DNA of 64,000 nucleotides from Streptomyces smaragdinus (GTDB lineage: Bacteria > Actinomycetota > Actinomycetes > Streptomycetales > Streptomycetaceae): contig NZ_WEGJ01000010.1 of NCBI RefSeq assembly GCF_009604385.1, forward strand, positions 62,001 through 126,000. The letters are read 5' to 3'. Every line of letters starts with the position of its first letter. The first letter of the stretch is position 1. A program made the position numbers and the translations under genes. Positions 42,931 through 51,380 of this stretch are shown in pieces. The notes under the pieces are model-generated. The model worked only from the letters and a program-made list of their open reading frames with translations, was not told the origin of the DNA and made no database searches.

Positions 42931-43884
42931 GTGCTGGACGAGGTGGAGCACTGGCTGACCGCCCGGTCGGGCCAGGCGGCGGACCGGCCCCTGCCCGCGC
43001 TCCTCGCGGCCAAGCAGGCGCTGGGCCCGCGGGGGACCGTCAGCGTGGTGCTGCCCGCCCTCGACGAGGAGGAGACCGTCGGCGTGATAGCCGGGGCGAT
43101 CCGCCGGGCGCTGATAGAGGAGGTGCCGCTGGTCGACGAGCTGATCGTGGTCGACTCCGGCTCCGTCGACCGGACCGCCGAGGTCGCCGCGGCGGCGGGG
43201 GCGAAGGTCGTGCACCGGGACGAGATCCTGCCCCGGCTGCCGGCGCTGCCGGGCAAGGGCGAGGTGCTGTGGCGGTCGCTGCTGGCCACCTCCGGGGAGA
43301 TCGTCGCCTTCGTCGACGCCGATCTGCGGGAGTTCGATCCGGCGCTGGTGGCGGGGATCGTGGGGCCGCTGCTCACCGATCCGGACGTGTCGTTCGTGAA
43401 GGCCATGTACGACCGGCCGCTGGACGGGCGCCCCGGGGAGGGCGGCCGGGTGACGGAGCTGGTGGCGCGGCCGCTGCTCAATCTGCACTGGCCGCAGCTG
43501 GCGGGTTTCGTCCAGCCGCTCGGCGGGGAGTACGCCGCCCGCCGCTCACTGCTGGAACGCCTGCCGTTCCCCGTCGGCTACGGAGTGGAGCTCGCCCTCC
43601 TCGTCGACACGCTGCACACCGTCGGCCTGGACGCGATGGCGCAGGTCGACGTGGGGGTACGCCGCCACCGCCACCAGGACGGCCGGGCGCTGGGCCGGAT
43701 GGCGGCGGCCATCTACCGCACCGCCCAGCTGCGCCTGTCCCGCGGCCACCTCGTACGCCCCCGGCTGACGCAGTTCGAGCGCTCGCCGGAGGGCGCTTTC
43801 GTACCGCACACGTACGAGATCGACACGGAGGAGCGGCCGCCGATGCGGCTCGTCGAGGAGTACGTGCGGCGGCGGGCGGCGTGA
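42931..43884 (+). CDS. gpgS: Glucosyl-3-phosphoglycerate synthase
   Basis: 317 residues, GT81-type retaining glycosyltransferase. It transfers glucose from an NDP-glucose to 3-phosphoglycerate, the first step to glucosylglycerate and, in relatives, methylglucose polysaccharide. GT-A motifs: VVLPALDEEETVG, LIVVDSGSVDRT, GKGEVLWRSL, VDADLREF (metal-binding DxD-like), and QPLGGEYAARRS. GTG start with GGAGG 6 nt upstream. otsA follows after 36 bp, so two compatible-solute enzymes lie together. Confidence 0.9.
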   Translation: MLDEVEHWLTARSGQAADRPLPALLAAKQALGPRGTVSVVLPALDEEETVGVIAGAIRRALIEEVPLVDELIVVDSGSVDRTAEVAAAAGAKVVHRDEILPRLPALPGKGEVLWRSLLATSGEIVAFVDADLREFDPALVAGIVGPLLTDPDVSFVKAMYDRPLDGRPGEGGRVTELVARPLLNLHWPQLAGFVQPLGGEYAARRSLLERLPFPVGYGVELALLVDTLHTVGLDAMAQVDVGVRRHRHQDGRALGRMAAAIYRTAQLRLSRGHLVRPRLTQFERSPEGAFVPHTYEIDTEERPPMRLVEEYVRRRAA

Positions 43885-43920
43885 CGTTTGCGGCGGGGTC
43901 CGCGGGGCTAGGCTCGGGGA

Positions 43921-45405
43921 ATGGTCGCTGAGCGCGGAGCCGAGGTACTCGTCGCGTCCAATCGCGGTCCCGTGTCGTACGGGCTCGCCGACGACGGGGC
44001 GCTGACCGCGAAGCGCGGCGGCGGCGGGCTGGTGTCGGGGCTCAGCGCGATCGGGCCGGACGCCGGGGCGGTGTGGGTGTGCGCGGCGCTGTCGGACGCG
44101 GACCGGGAGGCGGTGCGGCGGACGGGCGGGAGGCTCGATCCGGCGGACACCGGCGGGCAGGCCGTGCGGATGCTCGACATCGATCCGGGGGTGTTCGACG
44201 GGGCGTACAACGGGATCGCCAACTCGGTGCTGTGGTTCGTCCACCACATGCTCTACCAGATCCCGCTGGAGCCGGTCTTCGACGCGGCGTTCCGCGAGCA
44301 GTGGGCGGCGTACGAGACGTACAACGCGGCCTTCGCGGACGCCCTCGCCGAGGAGGCGGCGGACGGGGCGGCGGTGCTCGTCCAGGACTACCATCTGGCG
44401 CTCGTCCCGGGAATGCTCCGCGAGCGCCGTCCGGACGTACGGATCAGCCACTTCTCGCACACCCCGTGGGCGCCCCCGGAGTATCTGCGGATCCTCCCGG
44501 ACGACGTCCGCGACCAGCTCATCTGGGGGATGCTCGGCGCCGACCGGCTGGGGTTCCTCACCCGGCGCTGGGCGAGCGCCTTCACCTCGGAGTGCGCGGG
44601 CCGCTGGGACCACATGTCGGTGACCACCACCCACGGCGTCACCCCCCAGCGCTGGTACGTCGAGCACACGCGCACCCAGCTGCCGCCCACCCGCACCACC
44701 GACGTCGACGTCCACCCCCTCGGCGCCGACGCCGCGTTCCTGCGCGAACGCGCCCACCGCCCGGACGTCGGCGAACGGCTCGCCGCCCTGCGCGAGGAGA
44801 TCGGCGACGGCCGCAAGGTGATCGTCCGCGTCGACCGTACGGAGCTGTCGAAGAACATCGTCCGCGGCCTGCACGCCTACGCCCGCCTCCTCGAGACCCA
44901 CCCCGAGTGGCGCGAAAACGTCGTCCACGTGGCGTTCGCCTACCCCTCCCGCCAGGACCTCGCCGTCTACCGCGACTACACCGCCGAGGTCGCGAGGGTC
45001 GCCGGGACGATCAACGACACGTACGGCACCGCGACCTGGCGCCCGGTGATCCTGCACGTCAAGGACGACTTCGCCCGCTCCCTGGCCGCGTACCGGCTGG
45101 CGGACGTGGCCCTGGTCAACCCGATCCGCGACGGCATGAACCTCGTCGCCAAGGAGGTCCCGGTGGTGTCCGACGACGGCTGCGCCCTGGTCCTCTCCCG
45201 GGAGGCCGGCGCCGCGGAGGAGCTGGCGGAGGGCGCGCTGACGGTCAACCCGTACGACATCGAGGCCACCGCCGCCGCGCTGCACGAGGCCCTGACGATG
45301 GAGCCGGAGGAGCGCGCCGAACGCACCAAACGCCTCGCCGCCGCCGCGACCGCCCTCCCCCCGCAGTCCTGGTTCCTGGCCCAGCTGGAGGCCCTGCGGG
45401 ACTAG
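43921..45405 (+). CDS. otsA: Trehalose-6-phosphate synthase (GT20)
   Basis: 494 residues. Makes trehalose 6-phosphate from glucose 6-phosphate and a sugar nucleotide. GT20 landmarks are present but divergent: SNRGPVSY for SNRLP, VQDYHLALVPGMLR, SHFSHTPW for LHIPFP, VDRTELSKNIVRGLHAY for VDRLDYSKG, and VNPIRDGMNLVAKE. Streptomyces enzymes of this type have been reported to use GDP-glucose. Similar changes occur in VldE-like pseudo-glycosyltransferases. A TAGGCT box ends 6 bp before the ATG, so the gene may be leaderless. Its stop overlaps that of otsB (CTAG). Confidence 0.88.
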   Translation: MVAERGAEVLVASNRGPVSYGLADDGALTAKRGGGGLVSGLSAIGPDAGAVWVCAALSDADREAVRRTGGRLDPADTGGQAVRMLDIDPGVFDGAYNGIANSVLWFVHHMLYQIPLEPVFDAAFREQWAAYETYNAAFADALAEEAADGAAVLVQDYHLALVPGMLRERRPDVRISHFSHTPWAPPEYLRILPDDVRDQLIWGMLGADRLGFLTRRWASAFTSECAGRWDHMSVTTTHGVTPQRWYVEHTRTQLPPTRTTDVDVHPLGADAAFLRERAHRPDVGERLAALREEIGDGRKVIVRVDRTELSKNIVRGLHAYARLLETHPEWRENVVHVAFAYPSRQDLAVYRDYTAEVARVAGTINDTYGTATWRPVILHVKDDFARSLAAYRLADVALVNPIRDGMNLVAKEVPVVSDDGCALVLSREAGAAEELAEGALTVNPYDIEATAAALHEALTMEPEERAERTKRLAAAATALPPQSWFLAQLEALRD

Positions 45406-46283
45406 AGCCCCCGTAGAGCGGGGCCCTCGTCGGACAGGGCGCCGGCCACCGACCCCAGCAGCCCCACCACGCCCTCCGGGCCGTCGACCACCACGTCCGC
45501 CCGCTCCGCCAGCGCCGTCACCTCGTCGCTGCCGCTGCACACCAGCAGCCCGTACAGCCCCTGCGCCCGCAGCTCGTCCACCGCGTCGAACGCCGCCAGG
45601 TCGCCGAGGTCGTCGCCCGCGTACACCACCGTGTGGGCGCCGCACTCGCGGACGTACTCCGCCAGCGCCACGCCCTTGTCCATCCCCCCGGCCCGCAGCT
45701 CCAGCACGAACCGCCCCGGCTCGACCACGAGCCCGTGCCGCGCCGCCAGCTCCTCCAGCGGCTTGCGCAGCAGCTCCACGGCCACCCCCGGATCGGTCGC
45801 CCGCCGGGTGTGGACGGCGACCGCCCGGCCGCCCTTGTCCTCGATCCACGTGCCGTGCCAGGCGCCCGCCCGGTCCAGCACCCCCGGCAGCTCCGCCCGC
45901 GCGGCGGCCACCCCCGGCGGCGGTTCGGGGGCGCTGACCAGGCCCGTCGCGGCGTCCCAGCGTTCGGCGCCGTAGTGCCCGAGGACGACCAGCCGCTCCA
46001 GGCCGGGCGCCCCCGCGAAGCCTCCGTACCGGACGGCGACCGACGCCGGTCTGCCCGTGATCACGGCGAGGGAGCCGACCGAGGGCCCGAGCGCGCCGAG
46101 CGCGGCGACGGCGGCGGGGTGGGCGCGGGCCTGGTCCGGGTCGGGGACGATCGGCGCGAGGGTGCCGTCGAAGTCGAGCGCGACCAGGGCCCGCCGGGGA
46201 TCGGCGAGCAACTCCGCGAGCCCTGCCCGCCCGTGGGCGGTGACGGGCCGGGGAACCGCGGGGGGAAGCGTGGGACTGCCCAT
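45402..46283 (-). CDS. otsB: Trehalose-6-phosphate phosphatase
   Basis: A 293-residue HAD phosphatase. Motif I is ALDFDGTLAPI (~35-45), with nucleophile Asp and acid/base Asp. Motif II is AVITGRP, motif III a Lys near 210, and motif IV VYAGDDLGDLAAF (~225-237). The cap contains WIEDKGGRAVAVHTR, as in OtsB. It completes trehalose synthesis with OtsA, with which it is convergent. The ATG at 46283 (MGSPTLPP) is used. The TAGGGT hexamer just upstream suggests a leaderless start. Confidence 0.92.
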   Translation of the reverse strand: MGSPTLPPAVPRPVTAHGRAGLAELLADPRRALVALDFDGTLAPIVPDPDQARAHPAAVAALGALGPSVGSLAVITGRPASVAVRYGGFAGAPGLERLVVLGHYGAERWDAATGLVSAPEPPPGVAAARAELPGVLDRAGAWHGTWIEDKGGRAVAVHTRRATDPGVAVELLRKPLEELAARHGLVVEPGRFVLELRAGGMDKGVALAEYVRECGAHTVVYAGDDLGDLAAFDAVDELRAQGLYGLLVCSGSDEVTALAERADVVVDGPEGVVGLLGSVAGALSDEGPALRGL

Positions 46284-46329
46284 GTCCGTGACCCTACCCG
46301 TGTCAGTGCCCGCCGGTAGGGTCGAAGGC

Positions 46330-46581
46330 ATGACGGCACCAGACGAGGAGAGGAGCGGGCTGACCGCCCGCGAGGGGGACATCCTCGCCTTCGAGCGCCG
46401 CTCGTGGCCGGGGCCGGGCGTCAAGGAGCGGGCGATACGCGAGCGGCTGGGGATCTCCCCGACGAGCTACTACCAGCAGCTGAACGCCCTGCTGGACGAC
46501 GCCCGCGCGCTGGCGGCCGATCCGGTGACGGTCAACCGGCTGCGCCGGATACGCGAGGCCCGCCGGGCCCGCAGACGCTGA
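46330..46581 (+). CDS. DUF3263-family protein
   Basis: 83 residues, basic C terminus. LTAREGDILAFERRSWPGPGVKERAIRERLGISPTSYYQQLNALLDD is the DUF3263 signature. The part KERAIRERLGISPTSYYQQLNALL looks like a helix-turn-helix, so a small DNA-binding protein is likely. A TAGGGT box lies 7-12 bp before the ATG, consistent with a leaderless transcript divergent from otsB. A strong terminator follows. Confidence 0.9.
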   Translation: MTAPDEERSGLTAREGDILAFERRSWPGPGVKERAIRERLGISPTSYYQQLNALLDDARALAADPVTVNRLRRIREARRARRR

Positions 46582-46609
46582 GAGGCCGGCGCGTCGGGCG
46601 CCGGCCTCT
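46581..46609. terminator. Bidirectional terminator
   Basis: AGAGGCCGGCGC and its complement around a 5-nt loop, starting at the last base of the DUF3263 stop and shared with the convergent lipoprotein gene. Confidence 0.88.
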
Positions 46610-46630
46610 TCGTAAGCGGAACGGGGAGGA

Positions 46631-47920
46631 CTACTCCTCCTTGAGCTGCGACGCCTTCTGCGCCTCGGCCTGCAGATCGCCGAGGATCTCCTCGGGGTCG
46701 CCGCCGGAGGTGGCCGCCTTGCCTATCTTCTCCTTGATCGACGCCGCGACCGCCGCCCAGGACGTCTTCTCCGCGGGGTAGAAGACGGCCGACTCGAGCT
46801 GCGTGAGGAAGGGCACCAGGTCCTCGCGCTCGCGGCGCAGCCGGTTCACACCACTGACGGTGGTCGGCAGCAGGTCGTAGCGGGTGGCGAACTGGAGCAC
46901 CTTGTCGTCGCTGAAGACGAAGTCGAGGAACTTGCCGATGGCCTTCTGGTGGTTGTTCTTCTTGAACGCCATCATCCAGTCGACGACGCCCATCGTGGAC
47001 GCGGCCGGGCCGCCGTTGCCGGGCAGCGCGGAGACGATGCCGAGGTCGATGCCCTGGTCCTGGGCGTCGCGCATCAGCGTCGGGTGGCCGAAGAACATGC
47101 CGACGTCACCCTTGAGGAACTCGTCGAACACCTGCTGGCGGTTGGTGGCCCGCGGGTTCTTGGTCGACAGGCCCTGGCCGGTGAGGTTCTGCTGGATCCA
47201 CTTGAACGTCTCGATGTTCTCGGGAGAGTCCAGGTTGTAGCCGCCGACCTCGTCGGTGTAGCCGCCGCCGTTGCCGAGCATCCACAGCAGGGCCTCGCCC
47301 TGCGCCTCCTCGGGGCCGAGCGGCAGGCCGAAGGGCGTCTTCACCCCGTTGGCCTTCAGCACCTGGGCGTCGTGGGCGATGTCCTCCCAGCTCTGCGGGC
47401 CCTTGTCGGCGCTCAGCCCGGCGTCGAGGAACAGCCGCTTGTTGTAGAAGAGCAGCCGGGAGCTGGAGACGAAGGGCAGCCCGTACGGGGTGCGCTTGAC
47501 CTCGCCGGCCTCGGCCAGGGAGGCGACGAAGTTCGACTGGGTCGGGATGGAGAGGACCTCGTCCAGGGTGTACAGCTCGCCCTGGTCCGCGTAGTCGGCG
47601 TACGCGCCGATCTGCGCCAGGTCCGGCGGGGTGCCGGCGTCGACCAGCTTCTTGACCTCGGCGTCGACGTCCTTCCAGTCGAGCACCTTGATGTCGACGC
47701 TCAGCCCCGGGTTGTTGTTGGCGAACTCCTCCGCCAGATCGTCCCAGTAGTACTTGGAACTGGTCTTGGTCCCGGGCTTGCCGTAGTCGGCCGCGATCAT
47801 CTTGAGGACGACTTCCTCCTCGCCGTCGCTGCCGCCCGCCATGCCGCATCCGGAGAGCGACATGCTCATGGCCGAAGCCACACCCGCCGCCGCCACGCTC
47901 AAGAACCGACGCCGTTGCAC
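46631..47920 (-). CDS. Extracellular sugar-binding lipoprotein (ABC transporter type)
   Basis: 429 residues. The N terminus VQRRRFLSVAAAG is Tat-like, followed by lipobox SLSGC. The body is a family 1 solute-binding fold: DDLAEEFANNNPGLSVDIKVLDW, DLAQIGAYADYADQGELYTLDEVL, RTPYGLPFVSSSRLLFYNKRLF. No permease or ATPase genes adjoin it, so it is an orphan that uses components elsewhere. The GTG at 47920 suits a GAGG ~10 nt upstream. A GTG 12 nt earlier is possible. A weak DasR-like site lies at 47990-48001. Confidence 0.87.
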   Translation of the reverse strand: MQRRRFLSVAAAGVASAMSMSLSGCGMAGGSDGEEEVVLKMIAADYGKPGTKTSSKYYWDDLAEEFANNNPGLSVDIKVLDWKDVDAEVKKLVDAGTPPDLAQIGAYADYADQGELYTLDEVLSIPTQSNFVASLAEAGEVKRTPYGLPFVSSSRLLFYNKRLFLDAGLSADKGPQSWEDIAHDAQVLKANGVKTPFGLPLGPEEAQGEALLWMLGNGGGYTDEVGGYNLDSPENIETFKWIQQNLTGQGLSTKNPRATNRQQVFDEFLKGDVGMFFGHPTLMRDAQDQGIDLGIVSALPGNGGPAASTMGVVDWMMAFKKNNHQKAIGKFLDFVFSDDKVLQFATRYDLLPTTVSGVNRLRREREDLVPFLTQLESAVFYPAEKTSWAAVAASIKEKIGKAATSGGDPEEILGDLQAEAQKASQLKEE

Positions 47921-47989
47921 CGTACCGCTCACCTCAAAAACAGGATGTTTAGAACCGTGAGAACAGAGCTTCCCCACTCGACCATGCCC

Positions 47990-48001
47990 AGGTCTACACC
48001 A
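47990..48001. promoter_or_regulatory. Weak DasR-like site
   Basis: AGGTCTACACCA matches 10 of 12 of the dre core TGGTCTAGACCA. It is 70 bp upstream of the lipoprotein start. Flanking bases do not match well. Confidence 0.4.
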
Positions 48002-48184
48002 TGGCCGTATCGCTTCCGCAACGCCCTCCCCAAAGCTTTTGCACAGCGTTTGGCCCAGCACCCCCTCTGACCCCGCCGTACCACCGACAGGATTCATCCG
48101 CACACGAAGAGCAACTTTTCCGGGAGGGTGATCCGCGTGTGACTTCCGTCATGATCGTGACGCGAGTTACCGGCCGATCCCCTG

Positions 48185-48200
48185 ACTGGACTAGACCTCT
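48185..48200. promoter_or_regulatory. DasR operator (dre) of nagKA
   Basis: ACTGGACTAGACCTCT matches 14 of 16 of the dre consensus ACTGGTCTAGACCACT. It lies 29 bp upstream of the nagK GTG. DasR is released by glucosamine 6-phosphate, so this would induce nagKA on GlcNAc. Confidence 0.8.
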
Positions 48201-48228
48201 CCCGGTCTCACACGCGACACTGTCCCCC

Positions 48229-49185
48229 GTGAGACACGTCATCGCCCTCGATGTGGGCGGCACCGGGATGAAGGCCGCCCTCGTCGGGGCGGACGGCGCG
48301 CTGCTGTACGAGTCCCGCCGCGACACCGGCCGCGACCGCGGACCGGACGCGGTGGTCGCGGCGGTGCTGGACTACGCCGAGGAGCTCGCGGCCGAGGGCC
48401 TGCGCCGCTTCGGCGAACCCCCGGCGGCGGCCGGCGTGGCGGTCCCGGGCATCACGGACGAGGCGAACGGCGTGGCCGTGTTCTCCGCCAACATCGGCTG
48501 GCGGAACGTTCCTTTCCGCACCCTGATCGGCGACCGCCTCGGCGGCCTCCCCGTGGCCATCGGCCACGACCTGCGCACCGGCGGCCTCGCCGAGGGCCGG
48601 ATCGGCGCCGCCCGCGGCATCGAACGGTTCCTGTTCATAGCGCTCGGTACCGGCATCGCCGCCGCCATCGGCATCGAGGGCCGCATCGAGCCCGGCGCCG
48701 GCGGGGCGGCCGGGGAGATCGGCCACATCGTCGTCCGCCCCGGGGGCATCGAGTGCGGCTGCGGCCAGCGCGGCTGCCTCGAGCGGTACGCGTCCGCCTC
48801 CGCCGTCGGCCTCGCCTGGGCCACCGCCTCGGGTGACCCGGACGCCACGGCCGCCGACTGCGCCGCGGCCGTCAAGGCGGGCGACGAGCGCGCCGCCGCG
48901 GTCTGGCGGGACGCGGTCGACACCCTCGCCGACGGGCTGCTCACCGGCATCACCCTGCTCGACCCGGCGGCGATCGTGGTCGGCGGCGGCCTCGCGGAGG
49001 CCGGCGACACGCTGTTCGTACCGCTGCGGGAGGCGGTCGAGGCCCGTATCACCTTCCAGAATCATCCCGGGATCATCCCGGCCGAGCTCGGCGACGCCGC
49101 CGGCTGTCTCGGCGCCGGGCTGCTCGCCTGGGATCTCCTCGCCGCTCGTCAATCGGCCGCTCGCCAAACGGAGGTAACCGCCTGA
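48229..49185 (+). CDS. nagK: ROK-family N-acetylglucosamine kinase
   Basis: 318 residues. Phosphorylates GlcNAc at C6 with ATP. Nucleotide loop ALDVGGTGMKAALV at the start, catalytic Asp in IGHDLRTGGLAEGRIGA (~105), and zinc motif with ECGCGQRGCLE (~165-175). Its partner nagA overlaps by one base (TGATG), giving the pair that makes GlcNAc-6-phosphate and removes its acetyl group. Other ROK kinases (glucose, fructose) are possible by sequence alone. The nagA link and the dre site favour GlcNAc. Confidence 0.88.
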   Translation: MRHVIALDVGGTGMKAALVGADGALLYESRRDTGRDRGPDAVVAAVLDYAEELAAEGLRRFGEPPAAAGVAVPGITDEANGVAVFSANIGWRNVPFRTLIGDRLGGLPVAIGHDLRTGGLAEGRIGAARGIERFLFIALGTGIAAAIGIEGRIEPGAGGAAGEIGHIVVRPGGIECGCGQRGCLERYASASAVGLAWATASGDPDATAADCAAAVKAGDERAAAVWRDAVDTLADGLLTGITLLDPAAIVVGGGLAEAGDTLFVPLREAVEARITFQNHPGIIPAELGDAAGCLGAGLLAWDLLAARQSAARQTEVTA

Positions 49186-50324
49186 TGCGGGACCGCATGG
49201 AACTCACCGGCGCCCGCGTGGTGCTGCCCTCGGGAGTCGTCGACAACGGCACGGTCGCGGTGGAGGGCCACCGCATCGCCGAGCCCGCCGGCGGCCCCGG
49301 GCTGGACCTCACCGGACACTGGATCGTCCCCGGGTTCGTCGACATCCACGTCCACGGCGGGGGCGGCGCCTCCTTCTCCTCCGGCGACGGCGCCGAGTCG
49401 ATGAAGGTGATCGACGCCCACCGCCGGCACGGCACCACGACCATGCTCGCGTCCACCGTCACCGGTGAGCTCGGCGACCTCGCCCGGCAGGCCGCGTCCC
49501 TGGCGGAGCTGGTGGAGCAGGGCGAGCTGGCCGGCATCCACTTCGAGGGCCCCTTCATCTCCCCGCACCGCTGCGGCGCCCACCAGCCCGGGCTGCTGCG
49601 CGACCCCGACCCGGCGGACGTGCGCAAGCTCGTCGACGCCGCGGCCGGGACGGCGCGGATGATGACCCTGGCGCCCGAGCTCCCCGGCGGGCTGGACTCC
49701 GTACGCCTCCTCGCCGAGCAGGGGGTGATCGCCGCCGTCGGGCACACCGACTCCACGTACGACGCGGTCCGCGAGGCCGTCGAGGCCGGCGCCACGGTCG
49801 CCACGCACCTGTTCAACGCGATGCCGGCCCTCGGCCACCGCGCGCCCGGCCCGATCGCGGCGCTGCTGGAGGACGAGCGGGTCACCGTCGAGCTGATCAA
49901 CGACGGCACGCATCTGCACCCCTCGGTGCTGGAGCTGGCGTTCCGCGCCGCGGGCGCCGACCGCGTCGCGTTCATCACGGACGCGATGGGCGCGGCCGGG
50001 ATGGGCGACGGGATGTATCCGCTGGGCCCGATGGAGGTCGAGGTCAAGGACGGCGTGGCCCGCATCCACGGCGGCCCCACCTCCGGCTCCATCGCCGGCT
50101 CGACGCTCACCCTGGACACGGCGCTGCGGCGGGCGGTGACGGTCGACGGGATCGCGGTGGAGGACGCGGTGAAGGCGCTGTGCGCCAACCCGGCGCGGCT
50201 GCTGGGGGCGTACGACCGGATCGGTTCGCTGGAGCCGGGCAAGGACGCGGACCTGGTGGTGCTGGACGAGGGGTTCACCCTGGTGGGCGTGATGCGGAAG
50301 GGCGAGTGGGTCGTACGGCCCTGA
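49185..50324 (+). CDS. nagA: N-acetylglucosamine-6-phosphate deacetylase
   Basis: 379 residues, amidohydrolase barrel. GlcNAc-6-phosphate to glucosamine 6-phosphate and acetate, giving the DasR inducer. Motifs: FVDIHVHGGGG, GIHFEGPFIS with the metal Glu, GHTDSTYD (His), THLFNAM (His), FITDAMGAAGMGDG with catalytic Asp. GGAGG lies 10 nt before the ATG, which overlaps the nagK stop as TGATG. An ATG 12 nt downstream is also possible. A strong terminator follows. Confidence 0.95.
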   Translation: MRDRMELTGARVVLPSGVVDNGTVAVEGHRIAEPAGGPGLDLTGHWIVPGFVDIHVHGGGGASFSSGDGAESMKVIDAHRRHGTTTMLASTVTGELGDLARQAASLAELVEQGELAGIHFEGPFISPHRCGAHQPGLLRDPDPADVRKLVDAAAGTARMMTLAPELPGGLDSVRLLAEQGVIAAVGHTDSTYDAVREAVEAGATVATHLFNAMPALGHRAPGPIAALLEDERVTVELINDGTHLHPSVLELAFRAAGADRVAFITDAMGAAGMGDGMYPLGPMEVEVKDGVARIHGGPTSGSIAGSTLTLDTALRRAVTVDGIAVEDAVKALCANPARLLGAYDRIGSLEPGKDADLVVLDEGFTLVGVMRKGEWVVRP

Positions 50325-50391
50325 ATCGTGCGTTTGGGTGATTGGATCACCCTCTTCGCGATCACCAAAGAGCACGATGCGGTATCGATGA

Positions 50392-50430
50392 CGGCGGCGA
50401 CGCGCCCGGAGTCTGGGCGTGTCGCCGCCG
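50392..50430. terminator. Terminator after nagA
   Basis: A 16-bp stem (CGGCGGCGACGCGCCC, one G-U pair) around a 7-nt loop. A smaller dyad (GGTGAT/ATCACC) precedes it at about 50337. The next promoter must lie between it and 50454. Confidence 0.82.
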
Positions 50431-50453
50431 CTTTGGCATGATCATTCGCACTT

Positions 50454-51380
50454 ATGCTGCTCACCGTCACGCTCAACGCGGCACTCGATCTCACGTACCG
50501 GGTGCCCCGGCTGCGTGCCCACGAGACGAACCGGGTCACGGAAGTCGCCGAACGCCCCGGCGGCAAGGGCCTCAACGTGGCCCGCGTACTGGCCGCCCTC
50601 GGCCACGAGACGGTCGTCACCGGGCTGGTCGGCGGGGCCACCGGCGCGGTGCTGCGCACGCTGCTCGCCGCGTCCACGGGCGTACGGGACGAGCTGGTTC
50701 CCACCGCCGGCACCACCCGCCGCACGGTCGCCGTGGTCGACGCCTCCACGGGCGACACCACCCAGCTGAACGAACCCGGCCCCCAGATCACCCCCGGTGA
50801 ATGGGGCGCGTTCCTGGCCCGTTACGCCACCCTGCTCTCCGGCGCCGCCGCCGTCGCCCTCTGCGGCTCCCTGCCCCCGGGCCTCCCGGTGGGCGCGTAC
50901 GCCGACCTGATCCGCCGCGCCCGCGCCGCCGGGATCCCCGTCCTCCTGGACACCAGCGGCGAACCCCTCCGCCGGGGCATCGCCGCCCGCCCCGACCTGG
51001 TCAAGCCCAACGCCGCCGAGCTGGCCCAGCTCACCGGGTCCACGGAGCCGGTACGCGCCGCCCGCGACGCCCGCAGACGCGGCGCCGGGGCGGTCGTGGC
51101 CTCGCTGGGCGCCGAGGGGATGCTGGCGGTCACCCCGGACGGCGCCTGGCGGGCGGCGGTGCCGGAGACGATCGCCGGCAACCCCACCGGCGCCGGCGAC
51201 TCGGCGGTCGCGGGCCTGCTGTCGGCGCTGGCGGAGGGCCTGCCGTGGCCGTCGCGGCTCGCCCGCGCGGTGGCGCTGTCGGCGGCGACGGTGGCGGCGC
51301 CGGCGGCGGGGGAGTTCGACCGAAGGACGTACGACGCGCTGCTCGAGCGGGTCGAGCCCGTAGCCCTGAGGAGCCGCTGA
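50454..51380 (+). CDS. PfkB-family hexose-phosphate kinase
   Basis: 308 residues, ribokinase fold. LTVTLNAALDLTYRV and PGGKGLNVARVLAALGHE at the N terminus and NPTGAGDSAVAGLL (~245) with the catalytic Asp mark the 1-phosphofructokinase/tagatose-6-phosphate kinase subgroup. The next gene, overlapping by one base, is a class II aldolase of the FbaA/GatY type. Together they would phosphorylate and split a hexose 6- or 1-phosphate. Fructose versus tagatose cannot be settled from sequence. It is separated from nagA by a terminator. Confidence 0.9.
   Translation: MLLTVTLNAALDLTYRVPRLRAHETNRVTEVAERPGGKGLNVARVLAALGHETVVTGLVGGATGAVLRTLLAASTGVRDELVPTAGTTRRTVAVVDASTGDTTQLNEPGPQITPGEWGAFLARYATLLSGAAAVALCGSLPPGLPVGAYADLIRRARAAGIPVLLDTSGEPLRRGIAARPDLVKPNAAELAQLTGSTEPVRAARDARRRGAGAVVASLGAEGMLAVTPDGAWRAAVPETIAGNPTGAGDSAVAGLLSALAEGLPWPSRLARAVALSAATVAAPAAGEFDRRTYDALLERVEPVALRSR

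Larger units (their letters stand above)
47921..48228. other. Divergent regulatory region between lipoprotein and nagK
   Basis: 308 bp with no credible gene. It holds a clear dre-like site near nagK (48185-48200) and a weaker one near the lipoprotein gene (47990-48001), plus AT-richer patches suited to promoters. Confidence 0.6.
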
